Assembly: GCF_019175285.1 (NCBI RefSeq)
Contig: NC_056527.1
Coordinates: forward strand, 20,989,390 to 21,053,389
Reading direction: 5' to 3'
Length of the DNA stretch: 64,000 bases
DNA from: Sceloporus undulatus
Lineage: Eukaryota > Chordata > Lepidosauria > Squamata > Phrynosomatidae
Shown here: piece after piece, positions 51,914 to 63,350 of the stretch
Layout of the letters: each line of letters starts with the position of its first letter
How positions within the stretch are numbered: the first letter of the stretch is position 1
Notes under the pieces: generated by a model
What the model was told of the DNA's origin: nothing
What the model saw: only the letters and a program-made list of their open reading frames with translations
The model's database searches: none
Position numbers and translations under genes: made by a program

Positions 51914-52030
51914 TATGACAGTGGAACACTCTCCCTTGGAGGGTGATGAAGTCTCCTTTGGAGGTTTTTAATCAGAGGCTGGATGGCCATTTGTCAGGGG
52001 TGCTTTGATTGTGTGTTCCTGCATGGAACC
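51914..52030 (+). mobile_element. CR1 LINE 3' fragment inside the MAP3K8 3' UTR
   Basis: CAGTGGAACACTCTCCCTTG, GAGGTTTTTAATCAGAGGCT, GGATGGCCATTTGTCAGGGG and GTGTTCCTGCATGG are CR1 3'-end landmarks in order. The terminal repeats are missing. Confidence 0.75.
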
Positions 52031-53592
52031 AGCATATGCATTAAAAAAATGAAAGACATGATTGGGGATCCAAATTGTTAAGTTCAACTGTAGTGGAAGC
52101 TCCTAGTTAGAACACCTTGCACTCTTCTAATTATCAGTGATTAAAGTCTACATAGGATCAAGGAGCTGTTTCTAAACCAGTAGTAATGTGGCTATTACTA
52201 ATAGTGCTTTCTGGCAGAGTCTTCCATTTTGAAAATCTTTGGCTTATATCATTAGGTTGACTTCCCTAGGAAAGCCTGAAGCTTGGTGAGTTGGCTGAAA
52301 CCTTTTTCTGTTGTTTCTCATTCCATGCGTTTTTGCTTGGACCAAAGGCAGTTTGGTGACCCACTAATGCACATAGCATGAGCATCTCTGTTCCTCCACA
52401 CCCAGCCGCCCACTTGTTTTGCTGATAGCTTGTTTTGGCTTCAGGTGAGGCAACTCCTCAGCCCTCTCTTTCCTTGCATTCCTCGCCATACATCTCAGAC
52501 TTGTTTTCATGCTGCTCCTTCTGTCTCCCTCTAGGCAAAGAACTAGTCAGCTTTGGTCTATGAGAAAAGCTTGGGGAAATTACTTTGAGGGACTCTAAGT
52601 TCCAGAAGTCACTCTTGGTACCAGCTGGGAGATTCTAGAAATTGCAATTCATAACATTGATACTTCCAAGTTCTGCTTATGTCCTTGGGCAAATCCTTAG
52701 GAGTTCAGTGAACTCAGGTTTTGGTGTTTTTTTCTTTGATCCAAGACTATGATGGTGTTTTGATTATCCAGGTATATAAGTGAAAAGCATTGCTGATTAA
52801 TAGCTATGAAGCTTCTATATCATATAAACATTCTCTTAAAGCTATTCATCAGCTTGTTGATTCTAGTGGTGCTTGGGCAGATTTTTAGAATTAGAAATCA
52901 ATAGCAAAACAGTAACAAAAAAGTTGTAACTATACATATACATGCTAGGTTGCTGTTTAGAAGGCATGTGAATTAGCTTATTTGCATTTTGATGGAGTCA
53001 GCTGTATTCTGTACTTTTCAAAATGTTCTCTTGCATGTGGGTATGGATGGGAGCTGTAAGGGCATGGAATGCTGGCTTCCTAGCAAAGAAAGCAACAACT
53101 GTAAGCATGAGCCATTTGAAATATAAGGTTGGCAGCAGAATACAATAGAGTCTAGGTGGAAACATGCAATTTCTGAAGGTTGGATTAATTTATGGCTGCG
53201 GGTTACATGTTTCTTAAGACAAACATGTGTTTGAATGTCATGAATTATAGATTTTTGTAAACGTTCCTATGGAAAAAGAATTCCTTTGGTCTTGAAGATG
53301 TTGAGTATGTTTAAAACATGATGTTTTAGATGGCAGAAAACTGTTTCAAGAACATAGTTTGGTACATCCCATGGGATGAATATGTAAACTTTTATAAAAT
53401 GGGTCAATACTCTGTTATGCATTTTTATTTCATTTATAAAGTAGCATACTGTGTATGTTGTAAATAGAATTATTGACAAAGAGCATTACCTCTGTTTTAA
53501 AGTTTATATTTAAGGATGTTTGTATATACAGTTTATTTGTATTAATTTCTTCCAGCCCTGTTTCTGATAAGAATGGAGCAACTATTTAAAGG

Positions 53593-53598
53593 AATAAA
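53593..53598 (+). terminator. Poly(A) signal, probable MAP3K8 3' end
   Basis: AATAAA is followed about 15 to 45 bases later by a TG-rich tract (TGTTTGTCTGCATGTTGCA), the usual downstream element. It is the first strong signal-plus-GU pair found after the MAP3K8 stop. Confidence 0.6.
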
Positions 53599-53615
53599 TC
53601 CAGGTGTTTGTCTGC

Positions 53616-54825
53616 ATGTTGCATGTATGTTTTCATTTATATGTGTGTACTACGCCCTTACCACACCACACAGAATCCTTAGTAATGTTTTTGGTACTAA
53701 TGTTACTCATAAATTGTAATTCCTGTACATATCACTCAATGTAATGGCAATAGTTGTGACACAAACAGCACATTTATATTATACACACAACCTAAATGTA
53801 TTCACATGTACATCGCTTCATGTGGTTAAAATGAAAATTTGATAAGACGTGATGTTTTTAAAGAATTTTTTTTAAAAAAATATTTTTAAAAAAATAATTT
53901 TAAAAATTTAAATTTAATTTGTAAAAAACCTGGAGCCTCTCCTTTGTCATCCTACTAAGCCTCACCTCACTCACCCCATCACTTCCAGCATTTTAAAGGT
54001 CACAGGCAAATACCAAGAGAGAGATGTTTGGGGAATAGTAATGTCACACACCCCTTTAGGGTGTCACCTCATGTGGCCTATGCACCCTTATTGACAGCCC
54101 TGCTCTGAACATCAGTTGCTTGAAAACAACTGGGTAAGTTGTTACCCTCATGTCCTACTAGTGAGCTTTTATGGCTGGCCACAGTGAGAGTCACTTAAGA
54201 GTAGAAATGGTAGCTGACCACTAACATAAAAGATTGTGGCTGCATATCTGGTAGCAGAGCAAAACTTAGATCTTGGAAATATTACTTCTTTGGACTCCAG
54301 AATTCTGCAGCTAGTATGGTGTATTCCAAATAACCACCTTTCCTGCATTCCTGGAGGGCCTTGTGATGAATGTTACTTGTGATTTACCTCCTGCCTGTCT
54401 GATGATAAGGTACTTCCTACAATATGAAGGGGCACACGGTCCATGCTACACTCAGTGACCTGCTACTGTTTCTTCCCTTTGTGCAGTCAGAATTCAATTT
54501 TCCTCATGGAAAATCCTGTACTTCTTTAAAGCAACACAACAGCTCTTCCATGATGGGTCAGGGAGGGCAGCAGCAGTAAATGTTCCACTCACATTCTCCA
54601 AACTAGGTGATTCCCACAGAACCTAAACCCAGTCACTTCATGACCACATGCATTATAGTGATTCATTAGCCACACTAAGAAGGGAATTTATTTTAGAAGG
54701 GAGCAACCATTTTTTTAGAATGGAAATTTGGGAAGAGGAAGCGTGCATAAACAGAAAATGCATAATACATTCCAGAGCAACTAAGAAAGAAAGAAAATAT
54801 GGCAGGGACTGCTGGCCTCTGTGTC
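53616..54825. other. Intergenic downstream of MAP3K8
   Basis: AT-rich (A/T runs at 53860-53925). No gene or clear repeat family seen. Confidence 0.4.
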
Positions 54826-55042
54826 TGGCTTCAAGTTGGTTGACAACTTGTGGTGACCCTATTAATTTCATAGAGTTTTCTTAGGCAAGGAATACTCAAG
54901 CAGTGATTAGCCAATTCCTCCACTGAAATGTATCCTACAGCAGCTGGTATCCATTGTCAGTCTTCAATCCAACAACTAACCAGAGCTTGCCCTGCTCAGC
55001 TTCCAAGATCAGACTGGATCTGATGCTTTAGAGTATGTAGGC
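54826..55042 (-). mobile_element. 5S-rRNA-derived SINE (5S-Sauria type)
   Basis: GTTGACAACTTGTGGTGACC (BovB-like tail complement), GAGTTTTCTTAGGCAAGGAA, ATGTATCCTACAGCAGCTGG, then AACAACTAACCAGAGCTTGC and CCTGCTCAGCTTCCAAGATC, the reverse complement of 5S rRNA. It ends with GAGTATGTAGGCT, matching the 5S 5' end. Confidence 0.8.
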
Positions 55043-55388
55043 TGTACTGCTGGCCTTGGTGGAGATTATAGCTCCTATGATACCAGACCTGAAGATAATA
55101 GTCTCCCCTTCCATCCCCAGCAAACAATATGACCAGACCTTTATTTGCTAGAAAAATCTGTTAGGGTTCAGACAGCAAGGGCTGGGGTGCTTCTAGGAAG
55201 AAAGAGATAGTCTTATGGGAGACCCTGAAGAATTATGGGAGCTTTTGATAAGGTGGGTGCTGGCCCTAGGAAAAGAATGATATATAACAAATTAAGGTAA
55301 ATGTGTACTACTAATGCTTATGGGTGACCATTTAAGTCCTGATCTAAAAGGCTAAAACTTTGTGATTTCATTTTGAACTTTCAAAATA

Positions 55389-55482
55389 TTTTTTGTGGGT
55401 TTTTGGGGCTATGTGGCCATGTTCTAGAAAAGTCTATTCCTGATATTTTGCCTGCACCTGTGGCTGGTGTCTTCAGAGCATT
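55389..55482. repeat. Single-arm copy of the palindrome family at 34459
   Basis: TTTTTTGTGGGTTTTTGGGG and CTATGTGGCCATGTTCTAGA followed by CACCTGTGGCTGGTGTCTTC. Only one arm is present here. Confidence 0.6.
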
Positions 55483-55884
55483 CCAAGTCTGCATTACTAA
55501 ACGTTCTAGTGGATTAGAAATCCCTAAAGCTTCATAAACTTCATCCGTGCAGGCAAAATGAATAATTTTACCATTTTTCTTGCTCTTCAGTTTTTATCAC
55601 AATTCACAGATCTGGACAAAAAAAAATGTATAGGGGTTTTGTTCAGAAAATGGTTTTTTTTTTTTTTGCACAGAAATGTTCTTTTCTGCCTAGAAAATGT
55701 TTTCTGAAAAGATTACTTTGTGTCTGAGAAACCCCACATCACTTTTGCAAATAACAATTACCAAACTGTGAAGATTCTTATCACTCCAGTATTGTCCACA
55801 TGAGGATGAAAACCATATTTTCTCTATAATTTGAATACTGTATTATTGAATATTCTTTCAAGCCCTAATGAAGTTAGTTTTCCC

Positions 55885-55927
<43 letters not shown>

Positions 55928-56909
55928 TTTAGCTAGTGTAAAAATGCAAAACATTTTCCAGCAGCCACACAAGTTGTAGTTTGTCATGGGATGGACAAGT
56001 GATCAGAAAAGTTATGCTTATAAAGAGGAAGAAACTCTTCCCCCTTCCCCTTTTGTTCTTACAAATGGAAACAAAGTCAAAACCAGTTTCAGAACAAGCA
56101 TCAGAAGTAGCTTGTCTCCTCTTCCTCTTTGCTCCACTGTTAAATTTTGCTAAAGACTCCTGCTTACCCCAAATCCTTTAACATTTTCTCCATCTCTCCT
56201 TTTTCCTTTATCACAATGTATATTGAAATGTGCTATTACTGTATGTCATAGATATGTTAAAGAAATTAGCGAGGGCTGTTGGTATTCTACAAATGGGTTT
56301 TTCAATATGTTCAGAAGGCTGTCTGCCTTAATTTCAGTGCACATGTAAACATTTATTTACTGCATTTACATCTTGCCCTACAACTGGAAATGATCTTAGT
56401 TTACTATTTGATATTTTGTGCCTTAGTTTCTTTTAAGGACAGAGGCCCTGTCCACAGCCTTGCAGTCTAAAAAGGCACAGCACAAAAGGAAAGCAGGTTG
56501 AGGAGGGGAAAGGAAAACAAGAAAACTCAAGCATTCTTTCTTTGGTGTTTTGAGGTTCCCCAGCCTGGTGGAAGCAAGACAAAGTCTGATTCAGCCAGCT
56601 TCTCAGGAGTACTGCTTTCCACTGGAGAAAGATAATAATGATCATTTTTCTACCTTGAAGAGAGTAATTCAGGGCAATTCACATATGCACCTTGTTCTTC
56701 ATTAAAAAAAAAATGCCCAACCAAACCTTAGATGGAGGAAGTGGTATGTGAATCATAAGCATTTCTTGCACACAGCCTGCAATAACAGACAGACACAGCA
56801 CTCCCAGGTGGGCACCTTCCACGCTGCTGCAAAAAGTTCAAAAACCTTGCTGTCGCTATTATGCACCTGCAAGTTATTTCAGACCTACGTTGACCTTAAG
56901 GCAGACATA
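55483..56909. other. Intergenic, no recognised element
   Basis: Contains a (CTTT)n microsatellite (55886-55930). Otherwise unique, no coding evidence. Confidence 0.4.
55886..55930. repeat. (CTTT)n microsatellite
   Basis: About eleven tetranucleotide units in an almost pure run. Confidence 0.95.
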
Positions 56910-57068
56910 TTATGGGGGTTTCTTGGCAACATTTGTTCAAGACGGTTTTGCCATCGCCTTCCTCTGAGGCTGAGACAGTATGACTTGTACAAAGACACCC
57001 AATTGGTTTCCATCACTGAGCAAGGACTCAAACCTTGGTCTCCCAGAGTCCCAGTTCAGTCCTCAAAC
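56910..57068 (-). mobile_element. Sauria SINE
   Basis: GGGGGTTTCTTGGCAACATT, TTTTGCCATCGCCTTCCTCT, GAGGCTGAGACAGTATGACT and the reverse-strand B-box region GCAAGGACTCAAACCTTGGT. It lacks the 3' tail. Confidence 0.75.
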
Positions 57069-57874
57069 ACCTGCCCCACACTGGATCTCTCATCTAGTCT
57101 ACTGTTCCTTATAGTCTTCAAGTGGTGAGTCAAGAATTCAATGTTCAGAAACATCATTCTTTTGGACTACAGGGACTCCTCAGCCAGTATGACCAGTTAT
57201 CTTACATTTACTTATTAGAACTATAACTTTTTTGGAGTTATCTTTTTGGCCACTAGCCATGCTAGGACAGACATTCTGGTAAATGTAGTCCAAAAGATGA
57301 TTTCCCTAGTTCTGGCAGAGCTCTATGATTATTAACATTACTAATTCAGTCCCAGACAGAGTTAGAAAATCAAGGCTGAACACATTTGCCATTCGTAATA
57401 ATTTTGCCCATGTTGGAAAAATACATTCCTTCTGCATATCTGACTCATGAAGCATTAGTATTGCTTTCTGCTTCTGTCTGTCCGCCCATCCATCCATCCA
57501 TCCATCCATCCATCCATCCATCATCTAGTTTAATCTATCTCTCTATCATCTAACAGGTGACAACTGGATTATTTAGGAACTGACAGGTTAATTTAGAAAC
57601 ATGTTGACTGTAACATATTTTATAACACTATTCCTAAGGTTCTGATATTTCAAGTACCAAGGTGAATATTTGAAATAATCTGTCACATGGACACACCGGT
57701 TTAAATTATAAAATCTGAACATGCTTATGGACATTCCAAATTAAATGAAGTCATTAGGTTTATGAAATAATAAACCATGTGAAAGGAGTGAATAGGTGTC
57801 TCATTCAATTAGCTTACTTGCTAAATAGCTTACTTGCTGTTCACCGCTATGATCTTTGGAATAGTGGTATATAA
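57069..57874. other. Intergenic, no recognised element
   Basis: Contains a (CATC)n run (57486-57521). MITE-like TTTGGACTACAGGGACTCCT pieces near 57160-57290 are too worn to place. Confidence 0.4.
57486..57521. repeat. (CATC)n microsatellite
   Basis: Nine consecutive CATC units. Confidence 0.95.
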
Positions 57875-57879
57875 ATAAA

Positions 57880-58056
57880 ACAAATTATTATTTATTTACT
57901 TAATTATTTATTAAGTAAAGTAAGTAATTAATTAATTATTAATATTATTTATTTATTTATTAATAATTTATTAATATTAAATAATTATTTAATTATTTAT
58001 TAAGTAAATTAATTAATTATTTACTTAATTATTTATTAATTATTATTTATCTTTCA
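57880..58056. repeat. AT-only low-complexity tract (TTTA/TTAA units)
   Basis: Almost no G or C for about 170 bases, built from TTATTTA, TTAATTAA and AAGTAA variants. The preceding GTGGTATATAAATAAA suggests it grew from a LINE tail. Confidence 0.85.
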
Positions 58057-58121
58057 TAGTTTATTAATTGCCCACAAGTCAACTTTGGCTTATGGCGACC
58101 TCATAAATGAAAGACCTCATA

Positions 58122-59112
58122 GGGCTTTTTCACACGGGGAAAATTGGAGGGTTAAAGTGGGGGTAATGCAGGGTCATTCAGGGCATTAGGGTCAAGTTCG
58201 CAGCTGTTTTTCACATGATGCTGCATGCAATCAGGACAGAATCCAGGACGAATGTGAGAGAAATCAAGAAAATTCACAAAACTATCAGATTTATATTTCC
58301 ATTTTGCTTGTGAATTCACTCCCTTGGCATAATGGCAGCTCCTGGGGGAAAGAGAATCCCCCCAGTCCCCCCCCGTTTCCCCTCCCTCCCTGGGGCATGT
58401 GGGGGGGGGCACTTGTTGGAATAATGTCTGTTATTTTAGGCTGTTCCCAGATTTCCCAAATAACGTTGCTTTAGGGAGAATGCTTTCTTCTTAAAGGGAT
58501 ACATACACACTCCCCTTTTTCTCTTGCCTGGCTGCTTTCCCTTTCCTCCTAATTAGGAAATAGCTGGTGAGAGAAGGCAGAGGGAGAGGAAGTTTTGTAA
58601 TTCCTTTTGAATAGGAGGGAGAAATGGAGGACATGTCCTGGAAAAGGAGGGCATCGGGGAGTGTCACCCCTCTGTGGAATCAGGCAGGCTTATGGACCCA
58701 GACCTCTCTTCTCTCTCTCTCTCTCTTGTGTGTGTGTCTTCATGGTTTTACAGAGTTTGCAAAGGGAAGCCTCATTCTGTCTTCTTCTGATACACTTTCT
58801 GGGGCTTTTAGGGCTCCTGGGGGAAAGAGACCCCCCCCCTCAGTTTCCCCTCCCTCCCTGGGGCATGTGGGGGGCACTTGTTGAAATGACAGTTTGGAGC
58901 ATATACAGAAAAGATATTTCTAAGTGAGCAATGGGGCTTTGTCCTCACCTATTTGATAGCCAAATTTGTATCTGACCCTAAGTAATGTGCCTTTAACCCC
59001 TTGTTGTGCTCTGTGTGTGATAACCATTAGCAAATGGGTCTGCTATTCTGGGATGCCACCACTTTAACCATTTTTGGGATGGAAGCACATAGGTCCGCGT
59101 GTGAAAAAGTCC
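58122..59112. mobile_element. TIR DNA transposon of ~991 bp with internal direct repeats
   Basis: The left end GGGCTTTTTCACACG and right end CGTGTGAAAAAGTCC are inverted, with TA at 58120-58121 and 59113-59114. Inside, two blocks (about 58338-58412 and 58812-58880) share GCTCCTGGGGGAAAGAGA, TTTCCCCTCCCTCCCTGGGG and CATGTGGGG. No transposase frame. It interrupts a BovB. Confidence 0.7.
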
Positions 59113-59354
59113 TAAGCCACCCTATCTTCAACAGCCCTGCTCAGGTCTTGCAGACTCGGGGTTGTGGCTTGCTTGCTTGCTTGAGTCTAACCATCTGAAA
59201 TGTGGTCTTCCTCTTTTCCTACTGCATTCTACCTTACCAAGTACTGTATTATTGTTTTTTGTAATCATCTCTTCTTATGATATGGCCAAAATATGACAGT
59301 CTCCATTTAGTCATCTTGGGTTCTAAGAAGAGTTCAGGCTTTATTTGCTCATAT

Positions 59355-59690
59355 AGGCCCGGTACAGACTGGTGCTTTGCACTGGTCTGGGACCGAAATT
59401 AGGGTTATTTAGGGCTGGCGTCCATACGTGCCCAGCCCTACTATTGGTGCATGGGCGCCATCATTCCGTGCATCCATCCATACAAGGTGTGCAACGATGA
59501 CATCTGTGCGGTGCATCACCCAAACTGCACTGCCCCACACAGATGTCATCATTGCACATGAGCGTGCCAACGATGCCCTGTGGTTCTTTTTAGGGCTCCC
59601 GGGGGGCACGGCATTTGTCTGCTGCAGCCTCCATCTGGGGGAGAAAGGGGTGGTGTCTCGCTGCCCCTTTCTCCCAATCTGTACAGCCCC
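59355..59690. mobile_element. TIR element with GGCCCGGTACAGACT end, ~335 bp
   Basis: The left end AGGCCCGGTACAGACTGGTG and right end CCCAATCTGTACAGCCCC are inverted; ATAT (or CATAT) flanks both sides. Inner CAGATGTCATCATTGCAC and GTGCAACGATGACATCTG blocks are inverted too. It interrupts the BovB. Confidence 0.65.
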
Positions 59691-59940
59691 ATATTTGACT
59701 TTTTATCAGTCCAGAGGATCTGTAGAACTCTTCTCCGGCACCATATTTCAAATGAGTCAATTTTCTTCCTATTAGCTTTCTTCACTGTCTAGCTTTCACA
59801 ACCATATATAGAAGTGGGAAATGCAATGCCCCCAATTTTCATAGTGGTGTAAAAGAAAGAGTTTCTGCAGTTTAGGTCTCAAATCTTGTATAGCCTTCAG
59901 CTGCAACAGATTGCTTTTTGTCCAGTGCTTGGAAGTAATA

Positions 59941-60309
59941 CAATTGGCCCTCCACTTTTGTGGCTTTGACTTGTGACAATCTCTTTGTGTGGATTTGATT
60001 ATTATATTCTCCCTAGAAATCTCTAAGTCCTCCAACATGACACTGCCAGAAGTTGACCGCAGAGTCACACTGTAGGACCTAGAGATTCGTAAAGAAAACA
60101 CTTCTCTAGGCATTTGTAGGTCTTCCTGTGCAATTGTATGGACAACATCTGCCAGAGGTTGGGCATAGAGTTGCACTAGAAGACTTAGTGATTCCTAGAG
60201 AGGTGTTCTCTCAGGTAAAAAAAAGGCTTTTTTTTAATTTGCATTTTTCCCCCCACTTTCACAGGGGTCCTGTGCCCCTAACACCAGCGAATGCGGAGGA
60301 CCCAGTCTG
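59941..60309. mobile_element. Third copy of the CATCCCTCC-family TA-flanked MITE, inverted
   Basis: TA at 59939-59940 and 60310-60311; left CAATTGGCCCTCCACTTTTG, right CGAATGCGGAGGACCCAGTC. The interior has CCTGTGCCCCTAACACC, the reverse of the block in the copies at 509 and 2949. Confidence 0.65.
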
Positions 60310-60531
60310 TACATTAAAAGTGGCAATGTTACATGTTACTTTTTCAGCAACAAGGGAGAACATTGCTACTTATTAGTAGTATAACAAGAGTAGGGAGATA
60401 TTAGATGTTCAGATAGTTTGGACTGCAACTCCCATAGTCATTTACTAATGGCTATACAGAATAGAGCTTCTGGGAGCTGAAGGTTCTTTGTTTCTGCTTT
60501 ATAATGCCAACAATGTGAATAGCCCCATATA

Positions 60532-61049
60532 CAGTGGTACCTCGGGTTACGAAATTAATTCGTTCCGCCATTCCTTTCGTAACCCGAAAATTTCGTAACC
60601 CGAAACACTTTTCCNNNNNNNNNNGTTAGCACTGGAAAGCCTATAGCTGCACTTTGCAGCATTTGAATTTCGCGCCGAAATGAATTGGGAAATTCCCATG
60701 ATTTTAAGTGCATTATATTTGAAATTTGTGGCTTTCATTAATGTTACTCTTGACCACTCTAATCACAGCATAAAATGTATACTCAAATCTAGAATATATT
60801 GTTGGTGAACAAGAATGCTAGATTCTAATGCTTTTTATTTGTGTTTTTTGCTTAGGCATTTAGTATTGCTTTGGCTGCAGTTAGCACTGGAAAGCCTATA
60901 GCTGCACTTTGCAGCATTTGAATTTCGCGCCGAAATGAATTTCGTAACCCGAAAAATATTTCGTAACCTGAAACAGTTTTTGCCAATCCTACTTTTTCGT
61001 ATCCCGGAAATTTCGTAACCCGATCATTTCGTATCCCGAGGCACCACTG
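60532..61049. mobile_element. GTTACG-family MITE, copy E, enlarged around an assembly gap
   Basis: CAGTGGTACCTCGGGTTACG left end, GAGGCACCACTG right end, TA flanks (60530-60531 and 61050-61051). The length is 518 instead of 254. The centre has 10 Ns and a duplicated block GTTAGCACTGGAAAGCCTAT at 60625 and 60878; removing 60615-60877 would restore about 255 bp. Confidence 0.75.
60615..60624. other. Assembly gap of 10 Ns
   Basis: Ten undetermined bases inside a palindromic MITE. The block right after the gap is repeated 253 bases later. Confidence 0.99.
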
Positions 61050-61051
61050 TA

Positions 61052-62429
61052 TATACAATGTTGCATATACCCCATTCCCTACTCCCCCCAACCGCATGGC
61101 TTGAAAGAGTTTAGGATCAACATACTGTTTCCAATTAATACCTAGCATTCAATATGGGATTTAATTACATTATTGATTTCATTGTACTCCGTATTCCCTT
61201 TAACTTTCTCAGGCAGGATTTCCCAATCCAAATTATTTTAAAATCTTAGTTTTGCAGTAAAGGATAGTTTGGGGGAAATCTGGGCAGTTATTTAATTAAA
61301 TACGTATTAATTATTTAATCATTTGGGCAATTATTCATATCATTAAAATATGTTGAATGTTAATTTAAAAGGGTCATGTCACTAGTGAGTAATGCAGCTT
61401 CTTTTGTAAGCAATAAAAAAGTACAGTAATGCCAACTAATTACTATACTATAAAGCAATAGTCTTTGCTGTGGAAACATCTGTTATTAATGTTCGTTACT
61501 AGTCAGTTGTTAATGTAACATTTCCAAGCCACGGTTTAGCCCAGTTCAGTTTATTTTTAATTGGTGTTAAAAGGGATGGTGCTAAGGAACTGCACCATCT
61601 TTCCCCCATTGCTCTCCATAAACTGCAAGGATCACATCCAGGAAGACCTTTCTGCTCAAATAGGCTTCGCATGGGATTGGAAACCTTCGGGAACAGGCTT
61701 CTACATCACAGGTTCTTTGCTACTGAGATTGGTGGGTGTTGTAGTCCAGCATACCTGGAGGGTAGCAAGTAAGAGGATTTTTTGATGACAGCAGAAGCGG
61801 GGAATCCCACAGTTAGGGTGTGCCTCCCTTTTCTAATCCTACTCCGTACCATATTCAGTAGGACCTGCTGACAGATTCCCCTTACTTATTTATGAAAATA
61901 TTTCTGTCCTGCCAAACATCACTAACTCTCAGAGTGGCAGGCACTTTTTAGAGCATCTTCAGGGGATAGAAAGGATTGCTTTTGGGGAAAGAGGCAGAAA
62001 AATCTGCCAAGAGGTGGCAGAAAAGGCTGTTGGGGGGAGGAGAGTGGTAGTTGACTGCCCCATCATCTCTTCCCTCCGACTAACTTGGTTGCCCACTACC
62101 CACCCACTTGTCTGCCCTCCAGCTAGGCCCAGAAAAGACTGCCAGGGGGCAGTGGCAATGATGGCCCACTGCACCCTTCCAACCCACCTGCTGCCTTGCT
62201 TGCTTGCCTACATAGAAAGGTCCAGGGCTGGCTGGCCTCATTCCCCTTTTTGCAGAGGTAACCTGAATGGTGTCAGGGAGTGATTTGGGTAATAAGCAAT
62301 CCCCCCTTTGATCTGCCACCACACACCCACCCGCACAATGAGTGATGCTCTAGAACAGACTCCCATCAATGGCAGTGTCTGCTGCCTAGTACTTAGGGGT
62401 AGGGGAGATCAGGATGGATCACTATGTAG
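61052..62429. other. Intergenic, no recognised element
   Basis: AT-rich on the left and mixed on the right. It has a MITE-like GTTGTAGTCCAGCATACCTG piece near 61738. No exon recognised. Confidence 0.4.
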
Positions 62430-62431
62430 TA

Positions 62432-62649
62432 CAGTCTGCCCTTCTTATACACGGATTTTTTATACACGGATTTAAGCATACATGGTTTGAAAATGTTCCA
62501 AAAAGTATAAATTTACCTTGATGTTCCATTTTTTATTAGGGACACCATTTTGCTATGTCATTATACTTAATGGGACTTGAGCATACACGGATTTTGTTAT
62601 ACACGGGGGATCTTGGAACCAAACCCCAGCGTATAACAAGGATCCACTG
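62432..62649. mobile_element. Tigger-like MITE, 218 bp, young
   Basis: CAGTCTGCCCTTCTTATACA left end, ACAAGGATCCACTG right end, TA flanks (62430-62431, 62650-62651). By eye about seven differences from the copy at 34886-35101. Confidence 0.85.
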
Positions 62650-62721
62650 TACAGTAACTATGGTGCTTACACACTCATATCTCCCCAGTATTCCAGTCCA
62701 TGATCATGATGATAATGATGA

Positions 62722-63350
62722 TGTTAGCTGCCCTTGACTTGACCTCAACTCATGATGACCCTGTGGATGAGACACCTCCAAGAACCCTTATCTTCCACTT
62801 CTCGGATTAATTTCTGAAAGCCCATGCCCGTGGCCCCCCTGACTGAGTCCCTTCATCTGGCATGTGGACTTCTCCTTCTTCTACCCTTTCCCTCCCTAGC
62901 TTTATTGTCTTTTTCAGTGATCAATACTTTCTCATTATATGGCCAAAGTATATCAGCCTCAATCTGATCATCTTGGCTTCAAAGGAGATCTCTGGCTTGA
63001 TCTGTTCCCAGACCCATCTGTTTTTCTTTTTGGCTGTCCACAGTATCCTAAGCACTCTCCTCCACAACCACATCTCAAATGAGTTGATTTTCTTTCTGTC
63101 TGCTTCCTTTACTGTCCAGCTCTTGCATCCATACATGGTGATGGGGAATATGATGGCTAGGGTGATTCTAATTTTTGTGCCCAGTTGTACGTCTTTACTC
63201 TTCAGTAGCTTTTCTAGTTCTTTCATAGCTGCCCTCCTCATTCCTAATCTTCTTATTTCTTGTTTGCAGTCACTACTCTGATCAGTGTTTGATCCTAAAT
63301 ATGGGAATTCTTTAACTATTTCAATTTCCGTCTAGATTGAATTTATGTAT
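62722..63350 (-). mobile_element. BovB LINE fragment, longest open RT piece
   Basis: Reverse strand 63241-62921 keeps 106 codons open: MKELEKLLKSKDVQLGTKIR, MYGCKSWTVKEADRKKI, SFEMWLWRRVLRILWTAK and YFGHIMRKY. This is the C-terminal part of BovB reverse transcriptase. The 3' UTR part (GTGGATGAGACACCTCCAAG, GACTTGACCTCAACTCATGA) lies at lower coordinates. Confidence 0.85.

Larger units (their letters stand above)
51672..53615 (+). other. MAP3K8: MAP3K8 3' untranslated region
   Basis: The stop codon is followed by about 1.9 kb of AT-rich sequence without coding potential up to a canonical AATAAA. A CR1 3'-end fragment (about 51914-52030) lies within it. There are several T-rich stretches such as TTTATATTTAAGG but no dense ATTTA cluster. 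The true end depends on poly(A) choice. Confidence 0.7.
58065..59938 (-). mobile_element. BovB LINE fragment broken by two DNA transposons and ended by a third
   Basis: BovB pieces: 58065-58119 (GTCAACTTTGGCTTATGGCG), 59115-59350 (AACAGCCCTGCTCAGGTCTT, AGAAGAGTTCAGGCTTTATT) and about 59692-59938 (GTCCAGAGGATCTGTAGAAC, TTCTTCACTGTCTAGCTTTC). The order is that of the uninterrupted copies at 28961 and 62722. Confidence 0.75.

Noticed and set aside
54960-55042. Possible 5S rRNA gene
   Set aside because: It is diverged, in reverse orientation and fused to a SINE body and tail.
57880-58056. Possible AT-rich matrix attachment or origin-like tract
   Set aside because: Simple AT low complexity next to a LINE tail; no supporting motif.
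58607-58927. Plus-strand frame of 106 codons
   Set aside because: It lies entirely within a non-coding TIR transposon.
62921-63241. Minus-strand open frame of 106 codons resembling reverse transcriptase
   Set aside because: It is a truncated BovB piece without endonuclease or catalytic RT core; not an active element.
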